Source: Biscogniauxia marginata (taxonomy: Eukaryota; Ascomycota; Sordariomycetes; Xylariales; Xylariaceae). Taken from it: DNA of 64,000 bases. A program made the translations under genes and the position numbers. The stretch spans positions 496,001-560,000 of the forward strand of contig MU404063.1 of assembly GCA_022695795.1 (NCBI GenBank), read 5' to 3'. Shown here piece by piece: positions 43,644 to 55,878 of the stretch. Position 1 is the stretch's first letter, and each line of letters starts with the position of its first letter. Below the pieces are notes generated by a model. The model saw only the letters and a program-made list of their open reading frames with translations, did no database searches and was not told where the DNA came from.

Positions 43644-45987
43644 CTTAAAATATTATCAGATAAGAGGGTAGAACACCAGGTCCTAGAAAGAAGGGAATGG
43701 GGTTGAAATTTGAGAGAGAGTTTGTTTGTTGTGTCACATTGAATATCGTCTATTGGTGAGATATAATTTGGTCAAATCGTAAAAGAGAAAAGAATTGTTT
43801 ATGGCAGGGGAGGGAAAAAAAAGAGGACTCTAGTCCCGGCAGTACGCGAGAGTATATTGTTACCATGCTAACCTGATTGTCTGTCGTCCCAAGCGTGACA
43901 TAATGCTCGGTTGAAATCATGATCAGTGTCTTCGGAGGGACCACGGTTTCATATTCCCTGCCTCAAAACAGCTTCGCATAGACATCCCGCGCCACCAGGG
44001 ATCAGACCAGCAGAATCTGACCTCCCCACAAGTGTAACGCATTACTCTCCCTGACGATCAGACAGCCTCAGCTATTCTAGGGCACTTCGTTTCTCTTCCA
44101 AATATTATTGCCGGTGGCTAGTGTGCATTCCTATGGGAAATGTTTGTGAATGGCTTCGTTACCTAGTGGTTGGGAGGGTGTTTGTGAGGGATCCATTGTC
44201 CCTGCAGATCGACTGTTTCGGAATCGGGGCGCCTCTACGCAGCAGCGGCTGGGGAATTGCCACATTGACAGACCGAAGATGCAGCCCCGTCAATCCGACA
44301 TTGATGCGGCTATCCGTATCCGTACCAGATGGACGAATTTCTAAACTGATGTTGAGAACTGTGTTTGGTTCGAGCAAAAAGTACACATCTGCTTCAAACA
44401 GCTTCATTGTGATGCCATTTACTGGTATAGGTACTTACCCCGGCCAAGACACTACCAATAAACGTACCGTAGCTAGGTACCTATGTTCGGCTTGTTTGCC
44501 GTAACCTAGCCCATTCGTCAATGGACAAACTCAATGTCTCAAGAGATGCCCGGAGGCCTACGGTTGTACAAACAACACTTTCAATTGTCCAAGACCTTGG
44601 CAATCTACAGCCTTCAACTGATCCCAAAGCTTATTTACGTTTGGCTGATGTCGCTCAGTGATATTGGCGCAATGGTAGATCTGCCGGTAACTTTTCGTTT
44701 CTGGTTGTAGCGAAGTTGGAGCTCAAGTTTGATACTCGAGTAATTTGGTAAGGTATACCCAGTTTGCGTAGCACTATAACTCGTTAGCGGGAGTTGAGTT
44801 GAGTCGGTTGCCTCAGATTGCCAATTGAAGTTCTCAAATAGTCAAACCAGGATAACAGTGGAGTTATAAGGTTGGTCGCATAATGAACTAGAGCCGCCAG
44901 TGCCGGGCTCGTGGGACATCGACCGAGAATTGACATGGTGCCGAGGAGTATAAGGCGTAGCGAAAGCGCCAAGATACTTGCTACCCACTAACTAGAGAAA
45001 TCAGGCCATCCAGTAGCGCAACAGCATCTTGGTAGCGTGGCACTGCGTCAGGCAATTGTATCATAGCCTGAGAGCGTACGTAGGCTGCTATTCCATCAAT
45101 GGAATCGCTTAAATTATGTTCACAATTTAATTGTCGTTCGTTATATCACACTTGATCAACAGTAGCCATCGAGACTTAATCTCTACCTCTTAGCAGAATA
45201 TGGGCCCACTTCAGGATAAATCCGCATGAAGGAAAAATAAATGGTAAGAAAGATTGAATAAAAACTCCGGAGCGGTTAAGGTAAGGCGAATTGAAATCTG
45301 TCTTAGGAGAACTTCCAAGAGCTGAGCTAGGAATCGCCAGTAACGCAGTCACAAGATGGGCATGTATAAATGTCACAGCCGTTGCTGTGGTGAAGCTATT
45401 CAAACCGCGTTGCCAGGCACGCCGACGTTGCCATGGCTTAACTTTGGTACTTAAGAAATGTATGTAGCTCGCTAGCAGTGTTAGGAACCTTTCTTTCCTC
45501 GCGCAATTCTTTTTCATTGTAATACAGAGATAACTCGAGCCTTTGCGCCCTGGATCTCATTGTAGACCGTGACACCTTTAAAGCTTCATAGTGACTGCAT
45601 AGATAAGCTATATCTATTATCACATGGGCTAAAGAAGAGATAAAAAGATAATAAAGGGGATGACAACGACAAATCGATTGATCCTGATTAACATATACAC
45701 TTCTATCGCTCTATCAAAAAAAAAGTCTTGAGCTTAATTTATTGTCAACGCTCATCAGCATTCTCAAGCCCCCAAGTTATTAATCAGCCAATGATCAAAT
45801 AACGTTATTCATATACTTATACATATGATACACTAGACTGAGCTGAAAAGAACGTAGATTGTAGAGTATCCCTCCATCGTAAGACCCGCACTCTTATTCC
45901 GTGATGCCTATCGTAAAGGCGAGGGATGCATTTCACTTTCGCGAACCACCACAACGACTTGCCCCTTGAGAACTAGAACTCGCCCAT
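43644..45987. other. Intergenic region
   Basis: About 2.3 kb with short frames only. It includes the presumed promoter of the mucin-like gene at its left end. Nothing else was recognised. Confidence 0.4.
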
Positions 45988-46785
45988 TCACAATAGGTAC
46001 GCGGACTTCTGATATGGCGGTGGCGGAGACATCATATAAGCGAGACCGAACCAGAGTTCCCGCCCAGTCTCTTGCATCACGAGTACACTAGCGTGTTGTT
46101 GCTGTTGTCTCGCGATATCCGAGCCTCCAACGTGCCAGGCTGGGGTATCGGCGCGGAGGAAACGACATAGATTAGGTGCCATCTGGTATCCCGGTTGCCC
46201 CGGAAGGGCCTCCTGTTGCGGGTAGTCGTACGCTGCATGCGGTACCGGCGAGTCGCGTATAGCCAAACCGCACATATCGGAGGAAGAGGCCATCATCGCC
46301 CGGACGGGATGATAGCTACCAACAGTCTCCACCGCTCTCGCCTTCTCCGCCGGCTGCGCCGTGATAGTAGTAGCACTAGCAGCGGCCGCCTTCGCCTTCC
46401 GCCGGCCGAGGCGCCTATGCTCGACCGCCATCGCGACGCCCTCGACGCCCGCGTACCCCGTGTCCAGCGTCGCGAGCCCGACGGCGCCGCTAACGGCCAC
46501 GCTCCGGAGCACGTCGCGCCCGCGCGTGACGTGCGTCGTGTCGTGCGCCCGCAGGTGCCTCTCGATGATGGCGCGCTTCTTGCGCGCGTTGTGGATCGCC
46601 GGCGCCGCCACGGCGATGCCGACCGCCGAGACGCCGAGGGTCGTCGCCGGGATGGCGGCCCCGGATATCGCCGTCGACGTCGAGGCCGAGGCGATGAGGC
46701 GCGTGTAGTGGTCCCACTCGCGCTGGAGCTGCTCCGGCGTCAGGCCGTTGCACTTCTCGTCGTACTTCTTGAAGTCGAAAGGCAT
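45988..46785 (-). CDS. Conserved fungal protein of unknown function with hydrophobic segments
   Basis: A 265-residue intronless frame. The N-terminus (MPFDFKKYDEKCNGLTPEQL, then REWDHYTRLI) is of a type seen in uncharacterised ascomycete proteins. Two moderately hydrophobic Ala/Gly-rich segments follow (ISGAAIPATTLGVSAVGIAV and VAVSGAVGLATLDTGYAGVE), separated by a basic loop (HNARKKRAIIERHLRAH). They may be membrane hairpins or amphipathic packing helices. The C-terminal third is low-complexity and ends PPPPYQKSAYLL. I cannot assign a function. GC content is high across the coding part compared with its surroundings. Confidence 0.65.
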   Translation of the reverse strand: MPFDFKKYDEKCNGLTPEQLQREWDHYTRLIASASTSTAISGAAIPATTLGVSAVGIAVAAPAIHNARKKRAIIERHLRAHDTTHVTRGRDVLRSVAVSGAVGLATLDTGYAGVEGVAMAVEHRRLGRRKAKAAAASATTITAQPAEKARAVETVGSYHPVRAMMASSSDMCGLAIRDSPVPHAAYDYPQQEALPGQPGYQMAPNLCRFLRADTPAWHVGGSDIARQQQQHASVLVMQETGRELWFGLAYMMSPPPPYQKSAYLL

Positions 46786-49700
46786 GTCGGATGTGTATGC
46801 TTTGTTTGTGGTTATTTCGAGAACGACTATCCTGAGAGATGTGAGGGGAAAATAGGTACCTCCGGGAGAGTGGCAGGAAGAAGAGTCTACGTTATATGTG
46901 ACTCTCCCTTCGAGTTACACTCACATCAAGTGTTTCTGTTCAGCTGGAAATATAGCCTCAGATATCACCAGGAGTGACTTAGCCATCACGAAGTGTTTAT
47001 ATTTGCATGGTTTCACCTTCTGCTACAATGCGTACAGCCTTGTAAAACAATGGTGCTCTAAATATAGGAAAGACCATGATGCTTCATCGTAGAGCTTGTG
47101 AGTTGATTGGCTACTCGAAAAACGCTCTTGTCGTCGGTGTATGCATATAGCTGCAGTTATACGGAATCGCATCTAACACGGGGAGAGTAACAACGTATAT
47201 GGGTTCACTTATGAAAGATCCATAAGCAAAATGTCTGCTTTTCTGGTGCCCCGTCATGTGGTGTACAATGTCAATATAATTAAACTGCTGATATGTCTCA
47301 CACACTGGTCTCACCGCAGGTGCTTACAGCCTCCTTGCGGCTGTAGAGCCGCACACACTTTACCGCTTGTGGCATCATACCGTGGTTTCTAGAGGGCCTT
47401 CCCAGGACTTGTAGCACACGAAGTCTCCTTTTTGGGTAGATGAGGCTGAAGGGATAGCTTAGCATCTGACATAAGATTGGGGTAAACCGTTCAACTCTCC
47501 CCTGCCAACGTTGCGATTTTGCCTCTTCAGTCCCTCTGGGTAAGGTTGAGAACCAGAGTCAATACCGTGATAGTTGTACTTAGCTTCGTCTACCAGTATG
47601 GTTCGCCGAAGCTCTGGCACATTTTGAGTAGCTATTTTGTAGCCGTAGCCTTCATAATGAGAGTTGGAAAAGCTTTGCTTTTGCAAGGCATAACTGATTC
47701 CGTATGTCTTCGGAGAGATGGCGAGTATGTTTCCACAGCAGCAAAATCGTGTCATATTCACACTACGTTGCTGTTCCCGGCGTACCACCCTTTACCAACG
47801 CTTTCCCTATAATACGACGGTGGTAAGGCCTTTCTACCGGACATGTTCGTTCTTCGTTCTTTACTCTTACCACTCTGCTGGTCGTCTCTGTTTCACAAGT
47901 AAGCAGCCAATGATACTATAAATACCTCGCTCTGAGCACTCGGCTTGGAATCTTGTGTTACACACGCCAAAAGAATTACTGCTGACCAAAGTCTCAACTA
48001 GGTGGTAAGCGCTATCAAAGGAAATTGGTTTTCCGTCGACCGACCGTCAATCGTGCTTGAGGGATTAGAGGGCAACCAAAAGTATGTGTGCTGCCTGAGC
48101 GTCCTCAAGATCAGCGCTGGGACGACTTACTGCTGAGTCGACGGTCAGTCCGATGGCTGCGGCAGGGTCGTCCGCCTTGATGACCTGAGTACTTGTAAGG
48201 CTGCCGTCAATGTGCACGACCCCAACTACGAGAACGAGATCAATGCAGCTGCTGGTGATGGCTCGGTTTCGGCAGATCCATCTGGAGACACGGCTGCTGC
48301 ATTAACCGGGGTGTCGGGGCTTGCTCGGGGCTGGGGCTGTTGCTGTAGTTTGGTTCGGGTTTTAGGAGAGCAAGGCCGGCACCTGTGGGGAACTCGGGAT
48401 CGGCTGCTTGAAGATTAATGCGCTATAGGTTATAGTCTTGATGCCCTTGGTATGCATATGTAATGTGAGGACGCATGCGGGTTGGCGAGCTAATCGGAGG
48501 CGCTGTATAGATCTGGGCTCGGTTGTTTGTTGGCTATGCATATGGAATCGGCAGTGGAACTTCGTGTGATTGGTGCCTTGCTAGGTCCCTGGAATGATGA
48601 ATGGACAACTAGGACTGTTTGTGTATAATATTACATACTGTCTCTGCATTCCCCCAATAAGACTATTTCGCTTTCAGCCACCAGACTTTAGACCGCTACA
48701 CAAACGTGCAAAGTTCTTGTAAGGAATATTCCCGAGTAATGCTGAGGCTCACAAACGAGGGTTCTTGCAGACACGCCCCACTCGAACTAGGAACTATATG
48801 CGCATTACTGTGGAATAGGCACGACGTGGTATGTTGGACCAGGGGAAGAGCTTGACAAGTTGCTAGAGGCCAGTTAAGTACCTAGGCAAACTTAGTGTTG
48901 ATGGCCAATGAAAGCAGATATCGGGGATAAGCGCCATGTATATTGATCAATTTCTCTCGTTGCTCCTGCAAAAGCTCGCGCCACTTAGGGGTATTCCTTC
49001 AGGACTCCAGCGGGCTTTCGTAGCCAATAAGACATACTGCTCAAGTGCATAGGGGGATACAATAGTGCTGTTGGTTTGTTGTCTAAACCATCATGGTAAT
49101 TAGTTCACGTAGACGTGCTATGTGGAGAGACTGCAATACTATGCGCATGCTGATAGTCTGGTAGCAGTTGAGGTACGGTGCCACGAGTCGAATGCTACAG
49201 AAGCTGCATGCGGGTCATCGACGACCTCGATATGCACCTATTGCTCAACTAGGCTTCACATTACTAGCCGGCGATACGCTATAGCTGAGGAAAGATCGTC
49301 TCAAGCAGATATCAGACGACCACCAGTGTCAACCGAGACTTGAACAATGACGCGCCCGTGCGTTGAAGCAGATGGTGGTTGGGCATAAGAGGCAGTCCTG
49401 GACAGAAACGAGATGCCACCATACGTAATCTGTAATTTGTAATTTCAGCTCATCGTCGCCGTATGAATTAGTAGCGCTTCGCAAGAGTAAGGCTATGCGA
49501 GGTCGAGAACCGCGGACCAGCATATGGCATATGTAAGGCGTTGGTTGGGCAGCAGGAACTTGGTCTAGAAGCTGGTTAGTCGGTTGCTGGAAATGGGTTC
49601 CGGAGAGCATGGCTCATGTAGGTTTAGGTCAATGATGGGGCGGACCGAAGGGAAGAGGGGCACCGAAGTCCGGCAGTTGCTATATCATTGGATCACTGTT

Positions 49701-50900
49701 TCGGTGAGCCGGTCCTATCGGCTGACGACTTATGAGATCTACGTCGAATTCAGATATGGTCTGATGAATTAGTGATTGAGGAAAAGAGAAGATGGATTGA
49801 GGTGGTTTGCCAACTACCTACTTACACCCGACGTACATGCCTAAGGTAGGTATTGTACCCAGGTACCTAGGTATAGTTAAATTCTCTTAAGGTTGCTAGT
49901 TGAAAGCACAGACCATGTTGGATTTCCCAATCCGGATCTGTTGAAACAGTTTCGCAACGTCATCAACTCGACTTCATGTACCTACCTAATTCATTGACAC
50001 ACTGACACAAAACTCCCGAACGGGAGGCTGCATCAATTCCCGCGCTTAGACATAATGATACCCGAAGATGACACTGACAACTATCTTCTTACATCGAACA
50101 GCAACTGCTCTAATTGGAGTATAGGACATTCCTTTAGGTGTATGGATACAGACAGGCTGATACCAGGTAGGTAACTGTTAACTTGACCTCACGCGGGTGA
50201 AGGTACCTAATGTATTGTACATGCACCGGGGTCTGCATCTCGACAATTACAGATCCAAAATATGTATGCGGAAACCATCTTGCGATAGAATATTCCCCCT
50301 GGCCAAGGCCAACTCAAAAATCCCTGGCTTTACAGAACTAGGGACCCGAAGCTGCCCAATGGCCAGCGTTGTCAAGGATATCCCAGATCTGGAACAAGTC
50401 ACAAGCTTAGGATAAAGCATGCTAGTCTACATGTATCGATCGAGACGCCAGATTCGCCAGCATCTTCAAACACAACTGAAGCTATGCATATTTGATGTAT
50501 GTGGCAGCCTCTGTTATTTGAAATGCAATCGACGTAAAGCAACGAAGACCTCGAACAGAGACTCCATATTCTGCTCACCGCTGAATCCAACCGGAATTAC
50601 AGAATTGGCCTCCTCGTACATACAGATAGATCTATCTATCTATCTATCTTATATACGTCAGACGCCCACGATGCAAGCCATATATGATGAGCCGTGGTCG
50701 GTAGTGTCTGGACTAATGCACTAACACACGCTAACAGACAAATCATCCAGGCGTGAATCTGCACTGGTGGTGGGACGGAGCCGGCGCCTAACGATCGCCA
50801 GTTTTCCTCTGCGTCGTGCCCAAAAGCCTGCTGCGCCCTCCACTTTTATGTTGGTCTTCAATCTCGTACAAGAGAGCCCATTCCAGTCTTGCAGTTATCG
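46786..50900. other. Long gene-poor region
   Basis: About 4.1 kb with no supported gene. Several TACCTAGGTA-like palindromes occur (near 48889, 49858, 49979 and 50202) and a TCTA microsatellite is listed separately. A short frame at 48212-48418 with a Ser/Ala-rich end is treated as a rejected candidate. Confidence 0.4.
50631..50650. repeat. TCTA tetranucleotide microsatellite
   Basis: Nearly five tandem TCTA/ATCT units in a gene-free stretch. Confidence 0.85.
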
Positions 50901-51602
50901 AATTGGAAAAAGAGGAACGGTTTCTTGAAGAAACTGCTTTAAATTCATTCGAGACCCGTTCTCGACCGCACGCCTTTCTCCCTCTCTCCCCCCTTTACGG
51001 CGCTTACACCCACCCACCCAGAAACGGACCACAGCAACCCCTCGCGCTGTCGTCAGTCTGCGACTTCGACCAGTCGTAAGATCGTTACATCGAGGTCACA
51101 CGTAGAGGAGTGTGTGCGAAAAGGCGCAAAACCTGGAACCAGTCTAATCTCGACCAATCCGCGGACTATTGGGCTTTAGACAGGCCATTATCCACACATT
51201 TCCTGAATCTTCTGCTAGTCTCGTTGTGGTCGTATTCTAATTTAGAGGGGGGAAAAGCACGGCCACAAGCTTGTACACACGGTACCGTCCTAAGCAGTCG
51301 GGGTACTTTCACTTCCAATAATCATCGATCGCCCGCCACTAGGAAAAGCCACTATCTTCCTGCCGCTTTTCCCCTCTGTCGTCATAGCCCGCAAACACGA
51401 CGCTACCTGGAACCACTACCGTCGCCAACATTTCACATTCCCTCCGACACTTAGTTTCTATTTCTATTTTTCACCACCGACAACCCCTCCTCTCAATTTA
51501 TTCCAAGCCATCTGGCACACGTTTCACCCCGAGTCCCGAGTTTTCACCCGCACGATTGTGTTTTGTCTTGCTTCTGAAAATTCAATTCTGAACCTCTTTC
51601 AA
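50901..51602 (+). promoter_or_regulatory. Pyrimidine-rich leader/promoter of the DUF8035 gene
   Basis: The plus strand becomes C+T rich from about 50960 (CTCCCTCTCTCCCCCC and similar), as in promoters and leaders of constitutively expressed fungal genes. Frames here (50816-51079, 51110-51454) are compositional and end before the main start at 51603. Confidence 0.4.
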
Positions 51603-53363
51603 ATGGCCTACCGACATTCGGAGGATGATTTGGCCTATGGCGAGCGGTGGGACATGGACCGCTTCGTCATCGAGAGTGACCGCAAGCGTCAAGGGAGCGA
51701 GAGAGATCGCCCTGACGAACGCGACCGCCCTTACGCCCGCGCGCCTCCTCGAGATCGCGTCCGTGAGAGGTCGGCCGAAGGCAGATTCGAACGACGGCCA
51801 TCTCGTCCGTGGGATGACGATTACGTTGTCCGCGAGAAGAAGTTCTACGACGACGAGCCGCGCTTCCGCCGATCGCCTCCCCCGGAGCTTGAGCGACGAG
51901 TAGTCTTCGAGCGAGAGAGGGGACGAGTTCAACACAGTCCATCACCTCCGCCACGGGCCCCGCCAAGAGTCCCGCCTCGGGCCCCAACCCTGGTACGACG
52001 CCAGTCGTCCCTCGACAGCTATGACAGGCGGCCTCTCCCGCGCTTCTTCGACAGGGATGAGCACAGCCCGCCGCCCCGTCGCGAATATCGTCCTGATCCC
52101 TACCAAGATATCCCTCTTCCTCTGCCGCGCTCTCGTGCGCTCCCGCCCCCGAGAATATATGCCGAACGCGACTACGAGGAGATCAAGATCTCGGAGCCTG
52201 AACGCTATGGCGATGAGGAATTCCATGCCTATCCGGAACGGGTCCGGGAGAAATCAGTTGTCAGATCCAAGAGACGACGAGACCGCAGCACGTCACGGAC
52301 TAGCAGGTCGCGCACCCACCGTAGCAGCACCATTCGAAGCAGCTCGCGGTCTTCGACCTCAAGCAGTTCTAGTAGTAGCAGCAGCAGTGCCGGCGGCACC
52401 ACGGTCACCGTCAAAAGCGACTATCCTAAGAAGGGCAAGACCAGAATCCCAGCAAAACTTGTTTCCAAGAGGGCTATTATCGACCTTGGGTACCCCTACA
52501 TTGAAGAAGTACGTCTCAACACGATTACGAACACTTGTGGTTGTCGCCATGCTAACTGAAACTAGGGAAGCACCATCGTTGTTCAGAAAGCTCTAGGCCA
52601 GCAGAACATTGACGACCTACTCAAATTAAGCGAAGACTATAAAAAGTCCGAGCTGGAGGTAGCCGCTGCTCGCTCTGTTCACGGCTTTGACGATCGCAGA
52701 GAAGAGGTCTTTACTCTCCCACCACCACCAGCAGCGCCACCAGCGCCTGCTGCTGCAATGCCGCCAACACCAACATTTATCCACACACCCCCTCCACCCG
52801 CTCCATCCCCACACTACAGCCAAGGCCCTCAGTACAACCAAGGTCCGCAGTACAACCAAGGTCCGCAGTACAACCAGGGCCCGCAGTACAACCAGGGTCA
52901 GTACAACCAAGGCCCGGTGGAGATTATTAAGGATACGCTCGTAGTGCGAGACAGCTCGCCTACACGAAGCCACCGCAGCCACCGTAGCCGTTCCACCTCG
53001 ACGACCTCGCGGACTCCCTACGTGCTGGACGCGACTCCCAGAGAGTACAGTGATGACCTTGCGGTTGGCCCTCTGGCGCTCGTCGCAGACCGACGTCGCT
53101 CTGACAAGGAGATAAAATTGGAGATCCAACGACTCGAAGCAGAACGAGATCTCATGCGAAGAGATAAGCACCACCATCGGCATCGCTCGCATAGCCATAG
53201 CCATAGCAGGGATCGAGAGGTGGTAAGAGCCGAACGTCTACCAACGGGCGAGCTTGTCGTCTACGAGGAGCAAGTCGAGAAGGTCGAGGAGCCGCGACGC
53301 GGGGTGCGCCTGGAGAAGGACAAGAAAGGTAGGATGACCATCAGCGTGCCGAAGTATCGATAG
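51603..53363 (+). CDS. DUF8035-domain Arg/Ser-rich protein
   Basis: Two exons, 51603-52508 and 52566-53363 (57-bp intron, GTACGT...CTAACTGAAACTAG), give 567 residues. The N-terminal half is highly charged and RD/RE/RS-rich (DERDRPYARAPPRDR, RSKRRRDRSTSRTSRSRTH), ending in a run of Ser. The conserved core spans the splice junction: KKGKTRIPAKLVSKRAIIDL, GYPYIEE, then GSTIVVQKALGQQNID. This is the DUF8035 block found in filamentous ascomycetes; its function is unknown. A proline-rich segment, a QYNQGP repeat array and a C-terminal coiled, basic/His-rich region (KHHHRHRSHSHSHSRDRE) follow. RS-like composition suggests an RNA-linked or nuclear role, which is inference. The chosen ATG (AAATGG) starts MAYRHSEDD. 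Confidence 0.83.
52812..52916 (+). repeat. In-frame 18-bp minisatellite encoding QYNQGP
   Basis: Five units beginning at 52830, 52848, 52866, 52884 and 52899 (the fourth is 15 bp) follow a degenerate unit at 52812. All lengths are multiples of three, so the frame is kept. Confidence 0.92.
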
Positions 53364-54787
53364 ATGAAGGTGCGCTTTTACTACTCTTTCCGTCTTTTCT
53401 CTCTGCGTTCCGATTGCCGTTCTCCGTCTCAGACTTAGCTGACTCGCCGCTTCTACTCTATAGGACCACCTCCTGGACTCGTGCGAGCTATGCTTGCTAC
53501 CCTCACTTAAATCGAGTTGTTTTCTGTTGGAAATAGTTCATTCTTGCGGTATTTTAGGACATTGTTCATGTCCGAGGAGTTTATGGTTTTGGGAAAGCAA
53601 GTTTCAGGATCAGCAACAGAAATCCACGACCCAATATGCACGGCTGGCCGCCCTTTAGGTCGATAGACAACGGTTAGAAATCCTACTGGGCCTGAACAGG
53701 TTGACAGATGGATGTGATAAGATTGGATGTAATTTTTCTTTGCCGTTGACCTGATCATTCTCCCGATGGATATACAACTAGGATCGACAAAATGGTGCTC
53801 TCGCCATATTGCTTAAAAACGATCAGGGTCAAATACTGGGTGGAGGGTGGATTCGACTAGGGAAATATAGGTTGGAAATTCGCGGTTTTCTTTCTACCGC
53901 TCGAGAGCAGGCTATTGATACCCCCTTCTTGCTTCTGCGTGCAAGGAGGCTCCGGTGCGTGTTGCCCCTCGGTCTTCTACATGTGGAGACACGGCCCGCG
54001 TCTGTATTATTTGTTGTCTTCGCTGCTTGTAGCGCAGCGTCGTTCCAAATACTGAGGTCTCAGGAAGACTTTTCTTTCTCGGAAGAACATCATAGAGTTT
54101 ACTCTCGTGGCGGGAGGGGAAAGGGGTGGGTTTGCAGAGGGAGAAGGAGAGCGTGTTAAAGCTAAGGTCACCGCGCTACGATATCACGACGTTTTCGATT
54201 AATGATTTTTTTTTTCTTTATTAATTTATCTATCTATTTATTTATTTACTTGATGCTTGAATACGTACATATATACGATTATGGTTTTCTCGTCCTTTCC
54301 TTTCCTTTATTCACAGTTCCCTCTGCTATCTCTCTGTGTGTGCGCAGTCCTATCTGGGTTGAGTATCAAGAACTAGATGGATGGATAGACTGCCCTGCTG
54401 GGTGGTAGTCAGGGGATATATGATGTGGCTGGGGTCAAGATTGATTCGAAGTAGTTAATATAATCCGTTGAAGGATGATTTCCCCGTGGGGGGTTGCGTG
54501 AGAAAACCAAGATCGAGGGAGAGAGTTATTGGACAGTGAGCCGGGCTGCTTCAGGACTCAAGACCCACGAAAAGTGACGTCAAGTAGGAACCCCGACTTG
54601 AGGACAAGTGAGGAGTCGAACCAATTGGTGATAAGAAAAACCACTTGCAGTGCTAACAAAGGCCTCGGGAATGGAAGTATCGCAACCCTATACTGTACTT
54701 AGTATATTAGTCTATTTCACTAGATACATAACTCAACGAGGAGAAACATTGATTCGATCTAACCCTTAAGTTTCTCAAAGACATCAA
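53364..54787. other. Intergenic region
   Basis: About 1.4 kb containing the DUF8035 3' region and the SDR4 promoter. A poly-T and TTTA-rich stretch occurs near 54206-54250. No gene recognised. Confidence 0.4.
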
Positions 54788-55878
54788 ATGGCTCTGACTA
54801 ACAGACTTGCTATAATTGCCGGCGGTCTTGGTAGGTGTTCTCTCTATAGCAACAATCAATGTCAATGCCGAATGATGATCGAATGATGATGAATTTATAA
54901 ATGACTGACTGACGCGTTTTCCCATCGTTCCCCGCGCATCGCAGGCGGCCTCGGGTCCACGACGGGCAAGATGCTCCGGGCGCAGGGGGCCCGGCTGGCG
55001 CTGCTGTACGCCCCGTTCGAGGCGGACCGGACGCAGGAGCTCCTGCGCAGGGGCTACGGGGACGACTTCGCGGCGGACGAGATCCGCACGTACGAGTGCG
55101 ACGTCTCGTCGCCGGTGTCCGTGCAGGCGGCCTTCGGCGCGATATCGTCGGACCTGGCCGCCTCCGCCGCGCCCGCCTTCCCGAGCATCCTGATCAACTC
55201 GGCGGGGTACGTCTCGCTGAGCGACCTGGAGGACACCCCGCCCGAGGAGACCGTCAAGCACCTCAACGTCAACATCCTCGGCCCCATGCTCTGCAGCCAG
55301 GCGTTCACCAAGCTCTACCTCGCCGCCGTCTCTGCTGCATCGTCGACGCCGCCGCCGCCGCCGCCTCCTCCGGGCAGGATCGTGAGCATCAGCTCGCAGG
55401 CGGCGCACGTGTCGCTGTGGCGGCACGGCGCGTACTGCGCGTCCAAGGCGGGGCTCATGGGCCTCACGCGGAGCATGGCGAGCGAGTGGGGGCCCAAGGG
55501 CATCACGGCCAACACGGTGTCGCCGACCGTGGCCTGGACCGAGCTCGGGCAGAAGGCCTGGGGCGACAGGGAGGTCGCCGACGCGTTCCTGCGGACCGTC
55601 CCCACGGGCCGGTTCTGCCTGCCCGAGGAGGTCGCCGAGGCCGTCGCGTTCCTGTGCCGCGACTCGAGCGGCATGATCAACGGGTGAGTGCGCGTTGTTA
55701 TGATTTAGTACCAAATTTCAAATTTGAAAACCAATCCCCTACGAGCGGGGATGATGATGATGTGGTTTCTTAGGCGGTTTTTGGTAAGATGAAGATGTGT
55801 TGGGGCTGGTCTGCTGACGTACGGGGTTTTCTGTGTAGTGCGGATATCAAGATCGATGGCGGTTTCACTATACGATAG
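54788..55878 (+). CDS. Short-chain dehydrogenase/reductase (SDR4)
   Basis: Three exons (54788-54830, 54945-55683, 55839-55878; introns 114 and 155 bp) give 273 residues. The first intron lies in the cofactor loop; joining gives IIAGGLGGLGSTTGKML, a variant of TGxxxGxG with AGG in place of TGG. Then come YECDVSSP, ILINSAGYVSL, HLNVNILGP, IVSISSQAA, YCASKAGLMGLT (catalytic Tyr and Lys), NTVSPTVAWTE and the terminal ADIKIDGGFTIR. An eight-proline run interrupts the region before IVSISS, which is unusual for the fold. Coding exon 2 is extremely GC-rich, unlike the AT-rich flanks and SDR2. Substrate unknown. Confidence 0.87.

Noticed and set aside
47459..47788. Minus-strand frame of 109 codons
   Set aside because: No recognised domain, poor start context and no supporting neighbours.
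48100..48420. Short plus-strand frame with NYENEINAAAGDGSVSADPS, resembling the Ser/Ala-rich end of a GPI-anchored secreted protein
   Set aside because: Upstream frames contain stops, no signal peptide or cysteine pattern could be joined, and the hydrophobic tail is absent.
55096..55773. Plus-strand frame of 225 codons overlapping SDR4, and the long minus-strand frame at 54707-55714
   Set aside because: Both are Arg/Gly/Ala-rich shadows caused by the high GC of the SDR4 exon.
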